Shown piece after piece: positions 16,994-26,433 of a stretch of 64,000 nucleotides of DNA. The position numbers were made by a program, and so were the translations under genes. The notes beneath the pieces were generated by a model. That model worked only from the letters and a program-made list of their open reading frames with translations. It had not been told where the DNA came from and did no database searches. The stretch covers positions 496,001 to 560,000 of the forward strand of contig NZ_QHKM01000002.1 in assembly GCF_003258365.1 (NCBI RefSeq), written 5' to 3'. Numbering within the stretch: the first letter of the stretch is position 1; each line of letters opens with the position of its first letter. Origin of the DNA: Hymenobacter edaphi. GTDB taxonomy: Bacteria; Bacteroidota; Bacteroidia; Cytophagales; Hymenobacteraceae.

Positions 16994-19900
16994 TTACCCC
17001 ACCAACCCATTGCCCCCCATCGGCAGCCATACCCGGAACGTGGTGCCTTCGCCCACCTGGCTTTCCACCTCCAGCTTGCCGCCGTGGGCCTGCACCAAGC
17101 GCTGCACCAGGTATAGCCCGGTGCCCGAGCCGGGCACGTGGTCGTGGAAGCGGCGGAACAGCTGAAACAGGTCCTTGCCGTGGCGTTCCAGGTCGATGCC
17201 CAGGCCGTTGTCCTGCACGGTGAGCTGCACCGCATCGGGCAGGCGCTCGGTCCACACGCGGATGCGGGGCGGTCGGTCGGGGGCGCGGTACTTCACGGCG
17301 TTGCTGAGCAGGTTGTAGAGCACGCTCTGCAGGTTGGGGCGGATGAATTCCACGGCCGGCACCGCGGCAAAATCGGTTTCCACTACGGCGCCGGCGTTGC
17401 GCACTTGCTCGCCGATGCTGTGCAGCACTTCCTGGGTGAGCCGCTCCAGGCGCACCTGCTCCGGGGCGGCCGTCAGGCTGTGCTTCTGGGCCTGCACCAG
17501 CGCCGACAGTTCCTGAATGGTGGTGTAAATCTGCTCCAGCGAGTGTTCGAACATGGTCACCAGGGCCGGGGCGTCGGGGTCGTCGAAGCGGGCCGAGCGC
17601 ACCAGCTCGTGGAAGATGCCGCCCATGTTGTCGATGGGCTGGCGCAGGTCGTGCGAGGCGGTGTAGACGAAGTTGTCCAGGTCCTGGTTGATGCGCATCA
17701 GCTCGGCGTTGCGCGCTTCCATCTCGTGCTGAAACCGCTTGTAGTCGTCGATATCGGTGCTGGTGCCAAACCAGCGCACGATGCGGCCGTGCACGTCGCG
17801 CATGGGTCGGGCGCGGTGCAGGTGCCAGCGGAACTGCCCGTCGGCGGCGCGGCGCAGGCGGTTTTCGTGCTCGTGCACGCAGCCCAGGCGTACGTTTTCG
17901 CGGAGCGTGTGCTCGGCCAGGGCCCGCTCGGGCTCGGGCACCAGCGCGCCCCAGCCGTGCTGCTGCACCTCGGCCAGCGCCAGGCCGGTGTACTTCTGCC
18001 ATTCCTCGTTCAGGAAGCTCGGCGTGCCGTCGGGTTCCAGCGTCCACACCAGCTGCGGAATGCTGTCGGCCAAGAAGCGGAACTCGACCTCGGAGCGGCG
18101 CAGCTCGGCCTGCAGCTCGTACTGTTCGTGGATGTCGGTATTGGAGCCGAACAGGCGCAACACTGCGCCGTCGGGGCCCAGCTCGGGTACGCCGCGCACC
18201 AGGTGCCAGCGGTACTGCCCGTCGCGGCGGCGCAGGCGCACTTCCATCACGTAGGAGCGCCGCGTCTGCAGGGCCGTGACGATGCGCGTCCGGGCCGGGG
18301 CCACGTCGTCGGGGTGCAGGGCCTGCAGCCAGCCGGCTTCGGGCCCGAGCACGGCCGGGTCCTGCGCATCCTGGCCGGTGAGGCGGAACCACTGCGGGCT
18401 GAGGTAGTCGAGGCGGCCGTGGGCGTCGGCCGTCCAGATGATGTGCGGAATGCTCTGGGTAAGCAGCCGGAACCGCTCTTCGGAGCGCCGCAGCCGCTCG
18501 TGCAGCTCCTGCTGCTCGTGCACGTCGGTGAGCGAGCCGTACCAGCGGCTGAGGCGGCCCTGGGCGTCAAACACCGGCAGGGAGCGGATCAGGTGCCAGC
18601 AGTACTGCCCGTCGTGGCGGCGCAGGCGCAGCTGGGTGGTCCAGGGCGTGCGGGCACGACGGGCGCGGGCAAAAGAGGTAGCCACCGGGGCCAGGTCGTC
18701 GGGGTGCACGAAGCTGCGCCAGTCGCGGCCCCCGGCGGCCAGGCTAGGCACGCCGGTGTAGTCGCCCCACTGCGGGCTCACGTACACCACGCGGCCGCTG
18801 GGCGCCTGGCTGAAGCTGATCAGCGGCAGGGCCTCCGTCATGGCGCGCACCTGCTCGTTGCGGCGGCGCCCGGCGGCGGTCAGCCGCTCGCTGCGCTGCT
18901 GGGCCTGCACCCGCTCGGTGGCGTCGACGGCAAAGAAGAGCACGCCCTGCACCAGGCCCTGCTCGGTCAGCAGGGGCTGCAGCGTCAGGTCGTAGTAGCG
19001 GCGGGTGTGCCCATTGGCGGCGTTCAGCCAGTCGAGCGGGCAGGCCTGCCGGGTGATGGTGCGGCCCGAGTGGTAGGCCGCGTCGAGCAAAGCCGAAAGG
19101 CCCTGCTGCTGAAACTCCGGCACGGTCTCATTCACCGACCAGCCCGGGCGCAGGCGGCCGCCGAGCAGCTCCTGAAAGTTGGGCGTGACGAAGGAGCAGA
19201 TGTGCTCGGTGCCGAACAGCGTGGCCACGTAGGCCGGCACCTCGCCCAGAATCTGCTGCAGCTGCCGGTCCTTGGCCAGCAGGCGCTGCTGCACGCGCTT
19301 GGCGTCGTCGATGTCGGTGCAAGTGCCCAGCCACTGGCTCACGCGGCCCTGGGCGGTGCGCAGGGGCTGGGCCTGCACCAGAAACCACCGGTAGCGGCCG
19401 TCGTGGGCGCGCAGGCGCAGCTCGGCGCGGTAGGGCTCGGCGCCGGTCAGGGCCTGCTGCCAGCGCGGCAGAGCGCCGGGCGCGTCGGCCGGGTGCAGGG
19501 CGGCGGTCCAGGCCGGGTCGGGGGCGCCGAGGCCGGGTAGGCCGGTGTAGTCCAGCCAGCGCTGGTTGAAGTAGTCGGGGCGGCCCTGGGCGTTGGTGGT
19601 CCACACCAGCTGCGGAATCACCTCGCTCAGAAAGCGAAACTGCTCCTGCTGGCGGCGCGGCGCGGCAGCGGAGGGGCCTGGCGCCGGGGCGGCGGGCGCT
19701 ACCAGCAGGTAGCGCAGCTCGGCGGCGGCATCGGCGGGCACGGGGCGCAGCGTGAGCGGCTGCGGGCCGGCGGCGGTGAGCAGCCGCACGGTTTGCTCGC
19801 GGCGCTCCTGGCGAAAGTTGTCGGTCAGCTGCTGCCAGTCGGCGTCGGCCAGGGGCAGGGCCGTGGCGGCGCTGGTGCCCACTAGCTCCTCGGCCGGGCG

Positions 19901-20023
19901 GCCCAGCCACTGGCCCATGGCGGGGTTGGCGGCCACCACGGTCTGATCGGCCGCCAGCGCCAGCTGGGGCGTCGGTAAGGCGTCGAACAGAAGCCCGAAA
20001 TCAGGGGCCGGAGACGAAGGCAT
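16994..20023 (-). CDS. Soluble histidine kinase with six PAS domains
   Basis: A 1009-residue cytoplasmic sensor kinase with no membrane segment. PAS-like units start near residues 8, 126, 254, 388, 514 and 644. Four carry the W..lhP.D and GqyRWhL.r (PAS_3 plus PAC) pattern; the third is divergent. HisKA phospho-acceptor is His791 in TASHDLRQP. The HATPase_c domain has N-box LSNAVKYRAP, G1 DNGLGIDLE, an FxxF-like LFQLFRRFH, and GTGLYLVQRLVQAHGG. There is no receiver domain and no response regulator in the window, so the partner is elsewhere. Divergent from two STAS-like genes starting 174 bases away. Confidence 0.93.
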   Translation of the reverse strand: MPSSPAPDFGLLFDALPTPQLALAADQTVVAANPAMGQWLGRPAEELVGTSAATALPLADADWQQLTDNFRQERREQTVRLLTAAGPQPLTLRPVPADAAAELRYLLVAPAAPAPGPSAAAPRRQQEQFRFLSEVIPQLVWTTNAQGRPDYFNQRWLDYTGLPGLGAPDPAWTAALHPADAPGALPRWQQALTGAEPYRAELRLRAHDGRYRWFLVQAQPLRTAQGRVSQWLGTCTDIDDAKRVQQRLLAKDRQLQQILGEVPAYVATLFGTEHICSFVTPNFQELLGGRLRPGWSVNETVPEFQQQGLSALLDAAYHSGRTITRQACPLDWLNAANGHTRRYYDLTLQPLLTEQGLVQGVLFFAVDATERVQAQQRSERLTAAGRRRNEQVRAMTEALPLISFSQAPSGRVVYVSPQWGDYTGVPSLAAGGRDWRSFVHPDDLAPVATSFARARRARTPWTTQLRLRRHDGQYCWHLIRSLPVFDAQGRLSRWYGSLTDVHEQQELHERLRRSEERFRLLTQSIPHIIWTADAHGRLDYLSPQWFRLTGQDAQDPAVLGPEAGWLQALHPDDVAPARTRIVTALQTRRSYVMEVRLRRRDGQYRWHLVRGVPELGPDGAVLRLFGSNTDIHEQYELQAELRRSEVEFRFLADSIPQLVWTLEPDGTPSFLNEEWQKYTGLALAEVQQHGWGALVPEPERALAEHTLRENVRLGCVHEHENRLRRAADGQFRWHLHRARPMRDVHGRIVRWFGTSTDIDDYKRFQHEMEARNAELMRINQDLDNFVYTASHDLRQPIDNMGGIFHELVRSARFDDPDAPALVTMFEHSLEQIYTTIQELSALVQAQKHSLTAAPEQVRLERLTQEVLHSIGEQVRNAGAVVETDFAAVPAVEFIRPNLQSVLYNLLSNAVKYRAPDRPPRIRVWTERLPDAVQLTVQDNGLGIDLERHGKDLFQLFRRFHDHVPGSGTGLYLVQRLVQAHGGKLEVESQVGEGTTFRVWLPMGGNGLVG

Positions 20024-20061
20024 GACGGCGCGGAAGCGAAAAATCGGTGGGGCAGCGTATT

Positions 20062-20069
20062 CAAAGATA
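20062..20069 (-). promoter_or_regulatory. -7 promoter element for the histidine kinase
   Basis: CAAAGATA on the plus strand is TATCTTTG on the coding strand (full TAnnTTTG match), 39 bases before the start at 20023. Confidence 0.5.
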
Positions 20070-20196
20070 CACTCCGGGCCGGGGCCGTGGGCGGTCCGGG
20101 GCCGACAATCTGGAAATTTTTTGGCTGACTACCCGCCTGCGGCGTAACCCCGGTGGCCGGTTTGCCGTTTACGGCCGATTGTCCTTTTCCGCCCGC

Positions 20197-20592
20197 ATGG
20201 CTCTACGCCTCCTCCACCAGGATGCTGTTATCAGCATTGCTTACGATTACACCAACGACTGGCTGTACGCCGACTGGCAGGCCGAGCAGGACTCGTTTTC
20301 GGTGCAGGCCGGGGCGCTGAAGATGCTGGAGCTGCTGCGCCAGGAGCGGGCCCGCAAGGTGCTCAACGACAACCGCCGGGTGCAGACCATCTGGGCCGAC
20401 GCCTCGGAGTGGGGAGGGCGGGTGTGGTTTCCGCTCATGGCCGAGGCCGGGCTGGAATATTTTGCCTGGGTGTACTCGCCCAACGTGTACAGCCGCCTGA
20501 GCACCGACCTCACGCTGCAACACACGCGCAAGCCCGTCGTAATGACGTTTGACAGCATGGACACGGCTAGTGCCTGGCTGCGGCAGATGTAG
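20197..20592 (+). CDS. STAS-like (SpoIIAA-like) small protein, paralogue 1
   Basis: 131 residues, cytoplasmic, no signal. The alternating beta-alpha pattern fits a SpoIIAA/STAS-like fold: a beta hairpin (YDYTNDWLYADW), then helix, KVLNDNRRVQTIW, a WFPLMAEAGLEYFAWVYSP segment, and a C-terminal helix ending F...ASAWL. It shares LNDN, EW, AG(L/V)xYFAWV and YxRLS with 20653-21051, and the general pattern with 30970-31380 and 33667-34095. ATG at 20197 chosen because homology with the paralogues begins there. The role is unknown; STAS-like modules often act in partner-switching or signalling. Confidence 0.72.
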   Translation: MALRLLHQDAVISIAYDYTNDWLYADWQAEQDSFSVQAGALKMLELLRQERARKVLNDNRRVQTIWADASEWGGRVWFPLMAEAGLEYFAWVYSPNVYSRLSTDLTLQHTRKPVVMTFDSMDTASAWLRQM

Positions 20593-20652
20593 GCCCGCCG
20601 GGCCGGCGCATCGGGGCGCAGCGGCTGTCACTCCACCGTTAGCCCGTTATCC

Positions 20653-21051
20653 ATGCTCCGCCACCTATATCACGACGAGGCCCTGCGCCTCGACTACGAC
20701 CCCGACCACCGCTGGCTCTACGCCGATTGGCAGCCCCGGCAGGACGAAGGCACCGCCCACCGCGGCTGCGCCACCATGCTGCACTACGCCCGCCAGCAGG
20801 GCTGCTGCAAGGTGCTCAACGACAACCGCCTGGTGTGTACCCTATGGGCCGACGCGGCCGAGTGGGTAGGCACCGCGTTTATGCGCGAACTGAGCGAGTC
20901 CGGCGTGCAGTATTTCGCCTGGGTGTACGCCCAGAGCATCTACGGCCGGCTGAGCATAAACCAAGCCCTGGCCTACGCCGAGCAGCCCACCATTCGCGCC
21001 TTCGACGACTACACCGCCGCCGCCAACTGGCTCGATAGCTGCCGCGACTGA
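20653..21051 (+). CDS. STAS-like (SpoIIAA-like) small protein, paralogue 2
   Basis: 132 residues. Closest relative in the window is the preceding gene: both have LYADWQ, KVLNDNR, WADA(S/A)EW, YFAWVY and YxRLS in the same order. The 60-base spacing and same strand suggest tandem duplication and co-transcription. Two adjacent Cys (QGCCKV) are specific to this copy. No domain beyond the STAS-like fold is visible. Confidence 0.72.
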   Translation: MLRHLYHDEALRLDYDPDHRWLYADWQPRQDEGTAHRGCATMLHYARQQGCCKVLNDNRLVCTLWADAAEWVGTAFMRELSESGVQYFAWVYAQSIYGRLSINQALAYAEQPTIRAFDDYTAAANWLDSCRD

Positions 21052-21218
21052 GGTCAGGAGGGCGTGAGGGCAGGCAGATAGGTAGGTAAGAGGGTAGGAG
21101 TTGTCCGCTCGATAACTCATACCCGCCTACCCTTACACCCTGCCGAACTCGTACCCTCACTCCCCTGCCGAACTCAAGCGGTTGCAAATGCGCGGCGGGC
21201 TGGGCAGCTTTACCGCTG

Positions 21219-24086
21219 ATGCTCCGTTCCGCTTTTCTTGCTCCGCTGCTGCTGGGCGCGGCTCTGCCGACCGCCGCCCAGAGCCTGCCCATTCTCGACC
21301 AGAACCCGCCCGCCCTGCGCTGGCAGCAGGTACGCACGCCGCATTTCCGCGTGCTTTACCCCGCCGGCTTCGATTCGGCGGCCCAGCACACGGCCCGGCG
21401 CCTGGAGCAGGCCCACGCCGCCGGCACCCAGTCCTTGGGCGTGGCGGCGCGGCCCCTCACGGTGGTGCTGCAGACGCAGACAACCGTCAGCAACGGCTTC
21501 GTGACGTTTCTGCCGCGGCGGGCCGAGTTTTTCGTGGTGCCGCCGCAGGAGGCCAGCCTGGGCACCGTCGATTGGCTGGATCAGCTGGTGGTGCACGAAT
21601 TCCGGCACGTAGGGCAGTTCGACAAAGCCCGGCAGGGCCTGGGCCGGGTGCTGGTGCCCCTGCTCGGCGACGGGGCCCTGGGCGTGATGTCGGTGGGGCT
21701 GCCGCCGTGGTTTTTCGAGGGCGACGCCGTGGGCACCGAAACGGCCCTCACCCGCAGCGGCCGGGGCCGCATTCCGTCGTTCGACGTGGGCCTGCGCGCC
21801 AACCTGCTGGCCGGGCGTCGCTACTCGTACCAGGAAGCCGTGTGCGGCTCCTTTCGCCACCAGGTGCCCAACTGGTACACGCTGGGCTATTTTCTGACTT
21901 CCTACGTGAAAAGCCACCACGGCCCCGACGCCTGGGACCGGGTGCTCGACCACTATTACCGCTTTCCGTTCTACCCGTTCTCGTTTTCGGCCGGCATCCG
22001 CCGCGTCACCGGGCTGAAGGTGGAGCAGGTGTACCAGCGCGCCATGCAGGAGGCCGATTCGGTGTGGCGCGCCCAGCAGCAGGAGCGGCCCGTGACGGCG
22101 GCGCAGGACTTGGCCGGGCAGGCTCCGACCAGGATTTACACCAACTACGAATATCCGCAGTACCTCACCGACAGCACCGTGCTGGCCCTGAAAGCAGGCC
22201 TGGGCGACATTGCGCAGTGGGTGCGCCTGGGCCGCCACGGCCGCGAGGAAAAGGTGTTCGTGCCCGGGCTGATTCACCTGCCCGAGGGCCTGAGCGTGGC
22301 CGCCGGCAAGGTGGTCTGGCCCGAGTACCAGCCCGACCCGCGCTGGGGCCAGCGCACCTACTCCGAACTGCGCGTGCTCGACCTGGCCACTGGCCAGCTC
22401 ACCCGCCTCACCCGCCGCACGCGCTACACCAGCGCGGCCCTCTCGCCCGACGGCCAGCGCCTCGTGGTGACGGAAACCGACGACAGCTACCGCCACCACC
22501 TGCGCCTGCTCGATGCCCGCACCGGCGCCGTGCTCCAGACCTGGCCTAACCCCCAAAACCGCCTCTACCTGCAGCCCCGCTTTCTGCCCGACGGGCAGCG
22601 CGTGGTGGCCGTGGTGCTCGACAAGGCCGGCAAAACCCTGGAGCTGCTCGACCCGGCTGCCGGCTCGGCCCGCGCCCTGCTGCCCGCGGCCAACGTGAAC
22701 CTGAGCAACCCCGTACCCTGGCAGGACTACGTGCTCTACAACTCGCCGCAGTCGGGCGTCGACAACCTGCACGCCGTCAGCCTCACCACCGGGCAGGCGT
22801 ACCGGGTCACCAGCCGGCCGCTGGGCGCCTACCACGCCGCCGTCAGTCCCGACGGCCGGCACCTGGCTTTCCACGACTTCCGGGCCCAGGGCAGCCGCAT
22901 CGTGGAAATGCCGCTGAACCCCGCCGCCTGGACGCCGGTGTCGCCGCCCGCCGCCGACCCCGAGCGGTTGTACTCCGGACAGCTCACGGCCACCGACCCC
23001 GGCGCCCCGCGCCTGCGCCCGCAGCTCAGCGCCCCCGACTCGGCCGGGCGCTTTCCGGTGCAGCCCTACCGGCCGCTGGCCCACGCCTTTCACGTGTTCA
23101 GCTACGGCTTGGTGCAAAGCCCCGAGGGCACCGGGCTGAGTTTGGGCGTCCGGTCGCAGGACTACCTGAGCACCACCCAGGCCATTGCCGGCGCGAGCTT
23201 CGACCAGACCGAGCGCACCGGCGCCCTCTTTGCGGGCCTGAGCTACCAGGGGCGTTACCCGGTGTTCGACCTCGACGTAACCCACGGCGGGCGCAACTCC
23301 GGCCTCATCCTGGGCGGCACCGAATACCGTGACCAGTGGCGCTACACCCGCCTGCGCACCGGCCTGCGCCTGCCGCTCACGCTCACGCGCTCCAAGTACC
23401 TGCAGGCGCTGACCCTGGGCGCCTACTACCTGCACGAGGAAGTGCGCGGCTACGACCTGCCCGCCCGCTACCTCAGCGACGTGGGTCCGAACAACCCGCT
23501 TAACGCCCTCGAAACCACCCTTAGCTACGCCCGCCAGCTCAAGCAAAGCACCCGCGACGTGGGCCCGCGCTGGGGCCAGGCCCTGCTGCTCACCGGCCGC
23601 CTCACCCCCTTCGGCCGCGGCCTCGATGCCAGGCAGTGGGGCGCTATCGGCAGCCTGTACTTCCCCGGCATCGGTAAGCACCATTCGTTGCGGTTGCGCG
23701 GCGGCTACCAGCACCAGCAGCAACGCGAGTACCAGTTCGCTCCGGCCGTGTTTTTCCCTCGCGGGTCCTCGTATATCAGCTTCGACCGCCTGAACGTAGG
23801 TAGCGCCGAGTACCGCCTGCCGCTATTCGACGCGCACTGGGCCGCGGGGCGCTGGCTGTACGTGCAACGCTTCAAGGGCACGGCTTTCGTCGACGTGGCG
23901 CGGGGCCGCAGCCAGACTAGCCGGGGCCCCGTCGCGCGCGACTACCGCACCGTGGGCGGCTCGGTGTCGGTGGTGTTCAACGTGCTGCGGCTGCGCACCC
24001 CGCTCGAAACCGGCCTGCGGGCCGTGTACGATACCTACGCCGGCCAGTGGCGCTTCGATCCGCTGGTGCTGGATATCGGCATCTGA
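21219..24086 (+). CDS. Predicted outer-membrane fusion: HExxH gluzincin-like peptidase, TolB-like propeller, beta-barrel
   Basis: 955 residues. Signal peptide MLRSAFLAPLLLGAALPTAAQ. Residues ~35-290 are a peptidase_MA-like domain with HEFRH (His126, Glu127, His130) and a second acidic site PWFFEGDA (Glu167), the order expected for a gluzincin. Residues ~300-600 have WD40/TolB-like blades (RYTSAALSPDGQRLVV, LYLQPRFLPDGQRVV, AYHAAVSPDGRHLAF). Residues ~620-955 are alternating Tyr-rich beta strands ending in VFNVLRLRTP...RFDPLVLDIGI, which resembles an outer-membrane surface-antigen barrel. The first ATG (21219) opens the signal, 33 bases after the end of a C-rich spacer. Substrate unknown. Confidence 0.82.
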   Translation: MLRSAFLAPLLLGAALPTAAQSLPILDQNPPALRWQQVRTPHFRVLYPAGFDSAAQHTARRLEQAHAAGTQSLGVAARPLTVVLQTQTTVSNGFVTFLPRRAEFFVVPPQEASLGTVDWLDQLVVHEFRHVGQFDKARQGLGRVLVPLLGDGALGVMSVGLPPWFFEGDAVGTETALTRSGRGRIPSFDVGLRANLLAGRRYSYQEAVCGSFRHQVPNWYTLGYFLTSYVKSHHGPDAWDRVLDHYYRFPFYPFSFSAGIRRVTGLKVEQVYQRAMQEADSVWRAQQQERPVTAAQDLAGQAPTRIYTNYEYPQYLTDSTVLALKAGLGDIAQWVRLGRHGREEKVFVPGLIHLPEGLSVAAGKVVWPEYQPDPRWGQRTYSELRVLDLATGQLTRLTRRTRYTSAALSPDGQRLVVTETDDSYRHHLRLLDARTGAVLQTWPNPQNRLYLQPRFLPDGQRVVAVVLDKAGKTLELLDPAAGSARALLPAANVNLSNPVPWQDYVLYNSPQSGVDNLHAVSLTTGQAYRVTSRPLGAYHAAVSPDGRHLAFHDFRAQGSRIVEMPLNPAAWTPVSPPAADPERLYSGQLTATDPGAPRLRPQLSAPDSAGRFPVQPYRPLAHAFHVFSYGLVQSPEGTGLSLGVRSQDYLSTTQAIAGASFDQTERTGALFAGLSYQGRYPVFDLDVTHGGRNSGLILGGTEYRDQWRYTRLRTGLRLPLTLTRSKYLQALTLGAYYLHEEVRGYDLPARYLSDVGPNNPLNALETTLSYARQLKQSTRDVGPRWGQALLLTGRLTPFGRGLDARQWGAIGSLYFPGIGKHHSLRLRGGYQHQQQREYQFAPAVFFPRGSSYISFDRLNVGSAEYRLPLFDAHWAAGRWLYVQRFKGTAFVDVARGRSQTSRGPVARDYRTVGGSVSVVFNVLRLRTPLETGLRAVYDTYAGQWRFDPLVLDIGI

Positions 24087-24223
24087 GGCCCCGCGAAGAA
24101 GAAAATCGAAACGCTTGAAAAATAGGATGATATCGGGGTGCGGGAAGAAAAATACAGGCTGGTAAATCCACTGTTGAGCCAGGCGGCGTAGGTGCAGCAC
24201 ATTATTCTTCCACACCCCTCCCG

Positions 24224-24799
24224 ATGAAAAAGAACCTGTTTTCCCTGGCCCTGATTGCCCTGCTCAGTGGCGCTTCGTACTCGGCCTCGGCCCAGTCGGC
24301 CCAACTCTCGCCCAACAGCGTGATGGTGGGTGGCATGGCTATGTTGCCGAGCAAAAACATCGTTGAAAACGCCGTCAACTCCAAGGACCACACCACGCTG
24401 GTCGCCGCCGTGAAGGCCGCTGGGCTGGTGGAAACGCTGCAGGGCAAAGGTCCCTTTACCGTCTTCGCGCCGGTAAACGATGCCTTCGAAAACCTGCCTG
24501 CTGGCACTGTAGAAAGCCTTTTAAAGCCCGAAAGCAAGGCTGCGCTGACCAAGGTGCTGACCTACCACGTGGTGGCCGGCAACATGACCGCCGACAAGCT
24601 GATGGCCGCCGTCAAAGCCGGCAAGGGCAAGGCTACGCTCAAGACCGTGAGCGGCGGCACGCTGACGGCCATGATGAACGGCCCGCACAACGTGGTGCTC
24701 GTCGATGAAGGCGGCAACGTGGCCAGCATCTCGACCTACGACGTGCTGCAGAGCAACGGCGTCATCCACGTCATCGACAAGGTACTGCTGCCCAAATAA
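24224..24799 (+). CDS. Secreted fasciclin-domain protein
   Basis: 191 residues. Signal peptide MKKNLFSLALIALLSGASYSASAQ, then one FAS1 domain (about 45-190) with the H1 motif GPFTVFAPVNDAF, the central TYHVV and the C-terminal H2-like NGVIHVIDKVLLP. FAS1 proteins mediate adhesion or matrix binding. It is one of the few genes here with a clean single terminator and is monocistronic. Confidence 0.93.
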   Translation: MKKNLFSLALIALLSGASYSASAQSAQLSPNSVMVGGMAMLPSKNIVENAVNSKDHTTLVAAVKAAGLVETLQGKGPFTVFAPVNDAFENLPAGTVESLLKPESKAALTKVLTYHVVAGNMTADKLMAAVKAGKGKATLKTVSGGTLTAMMNGPHNVVLVDEGGNVASISTYDVLQSNGVIHVIDKVLLPK

Positions 24800-24819
24800 A
24801 CAGTACCCACCGACGCGCC

Positions 24820-24853
24820 AAACCCCGCCAACCGGATTCGGTTGGCGGGGTTT
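24820..24853 (+). terminator. Terminator of the fasciclin gene
   Basis: Perfect 15-base arms around GATT, 20 bases past the stop, with AAACCCC/GGGGTTT ends. Confidence 0.85.
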
Positions 24854-24936
24854 AGTATTTGCGCGAAATGGTATTATTTATAGCAGTGGCTCGGGCGAAG
24901 ACGTCGTGGGCTTTGCCTGGGAAGCTGCAACAAAAA

Positions 24937-24965
24937 GCCCCGCCGGTTTGACAAACCAGCGGGGC
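24937..24965 (-). terminator. Terminator of msrA
   Basis: Stem of 13 positions with one C-A mismatch and a GAC loop; on the minus strand it is followed by TTTTTGTTG. It lies 30 bases past the msrA stop. Confidence 0.8.
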
Positions 24966-24994
24966 CGTGGCCATGCCTGTTGGCAAAGAAGCTG

Positions 24995-25669
24995 TTACGT
25001 GCCCGACTTCCTGATCAGCTCCGGAAACGCCTTCGCGAAGTGGTTGTAGCGCGGCGTCGACACGTTGCGGATGTAGGGGTTGTCGGGGTGGTTCACGAAG
25101 TAGTCCTGGTGGTAGCGCTCGGCCGGGTAGAAGGCCTTGAACGGCACCACCTGCGTCACGATGGGGCTGGGATACAGCTTGGCGGCGTTGACGCGCTGGA
25201 TTTCGGCTTCGATCTGCTGCTTTTCCTGCGGGCTGCGGTAGAAGGCAATGGAGCGGTACTCCTCGCCCGCGTCGGGGCCCTGGCGGTTGAGCGTGGTCGG
25301 GTCGTGCTGCACGAAAAACACCTTCAGCAGCGTCGGAAAGCTGACAACCTTCGGGTCGTAGTACACCTGAATGGCCTCGGCGTGGCCGGTGCCGCCGCGG
25401 CCCACCTGCTCGTAGGTGGGGTTGGGCACGGTGCCGCCCGCGTGGCCCGAAATGACGGTGCGCACGCCCTTCAGGCTTTCAAACACGTGCTCGGCGCACC
25501 AGTAGCAGCCGCTGGCAAACGTGGCCACGGCCTCGCCCGGCTGGGGCTTGGGCAGCTCGGCAAAGCGGTGGTCTTCCTGGGGCGGCGCGGCGGCTTCAGG
25601 GCCGCCGGAGCGGGCTTCGCAGCTGACCGCGCCCAGCGCCGCCAGCAGCAATACAAACAGTTGTTTCAT
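24995..25669 (-). CDS. msrA: Lipoprotein peptide-methionine (S)-S-oxide reductase
   Basis: Reduces methionine-S-sulfoxide in proteins. The start at 25669 gives a 224-residue protein with a lipoprotein signal (MKQLFVLLLAALGAVSC, Cys17), so this MsrA acts in the periplasm or on the outer membrane rather than in the cytosol. Catalytic motif GCYWCAE (nucleophile Cys55) replaces the usual GCFWC. Also present: GHAGG, GTGHAE, VFFVQHDPTTLNRQGPD and the C-terminal YHQDYFVNHP. The longer upstream frame has no signal of its own. Consistent with export-linked oxidative repair. Confidence 0.93.
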   Translation of the reverse strand: MKQLFVLLLAALGAVSCEARSGGPEAAAPPQEDHRFAELPKPQPGEAVATFASGCYWCAEHVFESLKGVRTVISGHAGGTVPNPTYEQVGRGGTGHAEAIQVYYDPKVVSFPTLLKVFFVQHDPTTLNRQGPDAGEEYRSIAFYRSPQEKQQIEAEIQRVNAAKLYPSPIVTQVVPFKAFYPAERYHQDYFVNHPDNPYIRNVSTPRYNHFAKAFPELIRKSGT

Positions 25670-25820
25670 TCGGAGCATATTCATCAGCCTGAACATACGA
25701 GCCGGCGGATTGATTCGGATGCGCAGCCCGGATTGTGGGCGGGCCGCCGCGGCGCGACCACAACCAATTGGCCGCAAGCGGGGTAGGAGAAGGACATACC
25801 ATTCACCAACCGCTACCGAC

Positions 25821-26420
25821 ATGCAACGCCATTCGATAACTGCGCTGCTGCTGCTACTCCTGGGCTGGCTCGGCGCCTGCTCGTCCGTCAACGTGCAGGA
25901 GCAGGCCAACGTGGATTACGCGCAGTACCGCACCTACGCCTGGGCCGAAACCGAGGTGAAAACCGACAACACCCAGGGCCCGGCCCTGCGCAGCCAGCTG
26001 CAGGACAACGTGCTGCGCCCGGCTATCGAGGGCGAGCTGGCCAAGCGCGGCCTCACCCCGGCTACCACCGGCAAGCCCGACCTGTACCTGACCTACCACC
26101 TCTACGTGGAGCAGGCCGAGCGCACCGTGGCCAACCCGCCCAACCCCGCCGTGCCCATCAGCTACCCCTACCTGGTCAGCTACCGCGGCGCCATTATCCC
26201 CGTCAATTACACCCGCTGGTACCAGGCCCCGAGCGGCTACCGCACCGAAACCTACCAGGAAGGCATGCTGGTGCTCGACTTCATCGACGCCCGCAGCAAC
26301 AACATGATCTGGCGCGGCTCCGTGTCCGACGCCGTCAACAACCCCGCCCGCGCCGGGGAGCGGTTCGCCGAATCCGCCCGCGACATCCTCGACAAGTTCC
26401 CGGTGAAGGAGCAGAAGTGA
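25821..26420 (+). CDS. DUF4136 lipoprotein
   Basis: 199 residues. Lipoprotein signal MQRHSITALLLLLLGWLGAC (Cys20). The DUF4136 pattern is visible: DYAQYRTYAWAE at the start of the mature protein, IEGELAKRGLTP, DLYLTYHL in the middle, and GMLVLDFIDARSNNMIWRGSVSDAV near the end. Biochemical role of the family is not established. Its 3' end runs directly into the nested inverted-repeat element at 26434. Confidence 0.9.
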   Translation: MQRHSITALLLLLLGWLGACSSVNVQEQANVDYAQYRTYAWAETEVKTDNTQGPALRSQLQDNVLRPAIEGELAKRGLTPATTGKPDLYLTYHLYVEQAERTVANPPNPAVPISYPYLVSYRGAIIPVNYTRWYQAPSGYRTETYQEGMLVLDFIDARSNNMIWRGSVSDAVNNPARAGERFAESARDILDKFPVKEQK

Positions 26421-26433
26421 TTGGGCAAACAGC

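Noticed and set aside
17138-19540. 800-codon frame opposite the PAS kinase
   Set aside because: Shadow of the kinase; no recognisable domain.
21210-23723. 837-codon minus-strand frame over the protease-barrel gene
   Set aside because: Shadow; the plus strand has signal peptide, HExxH and blade repeats.
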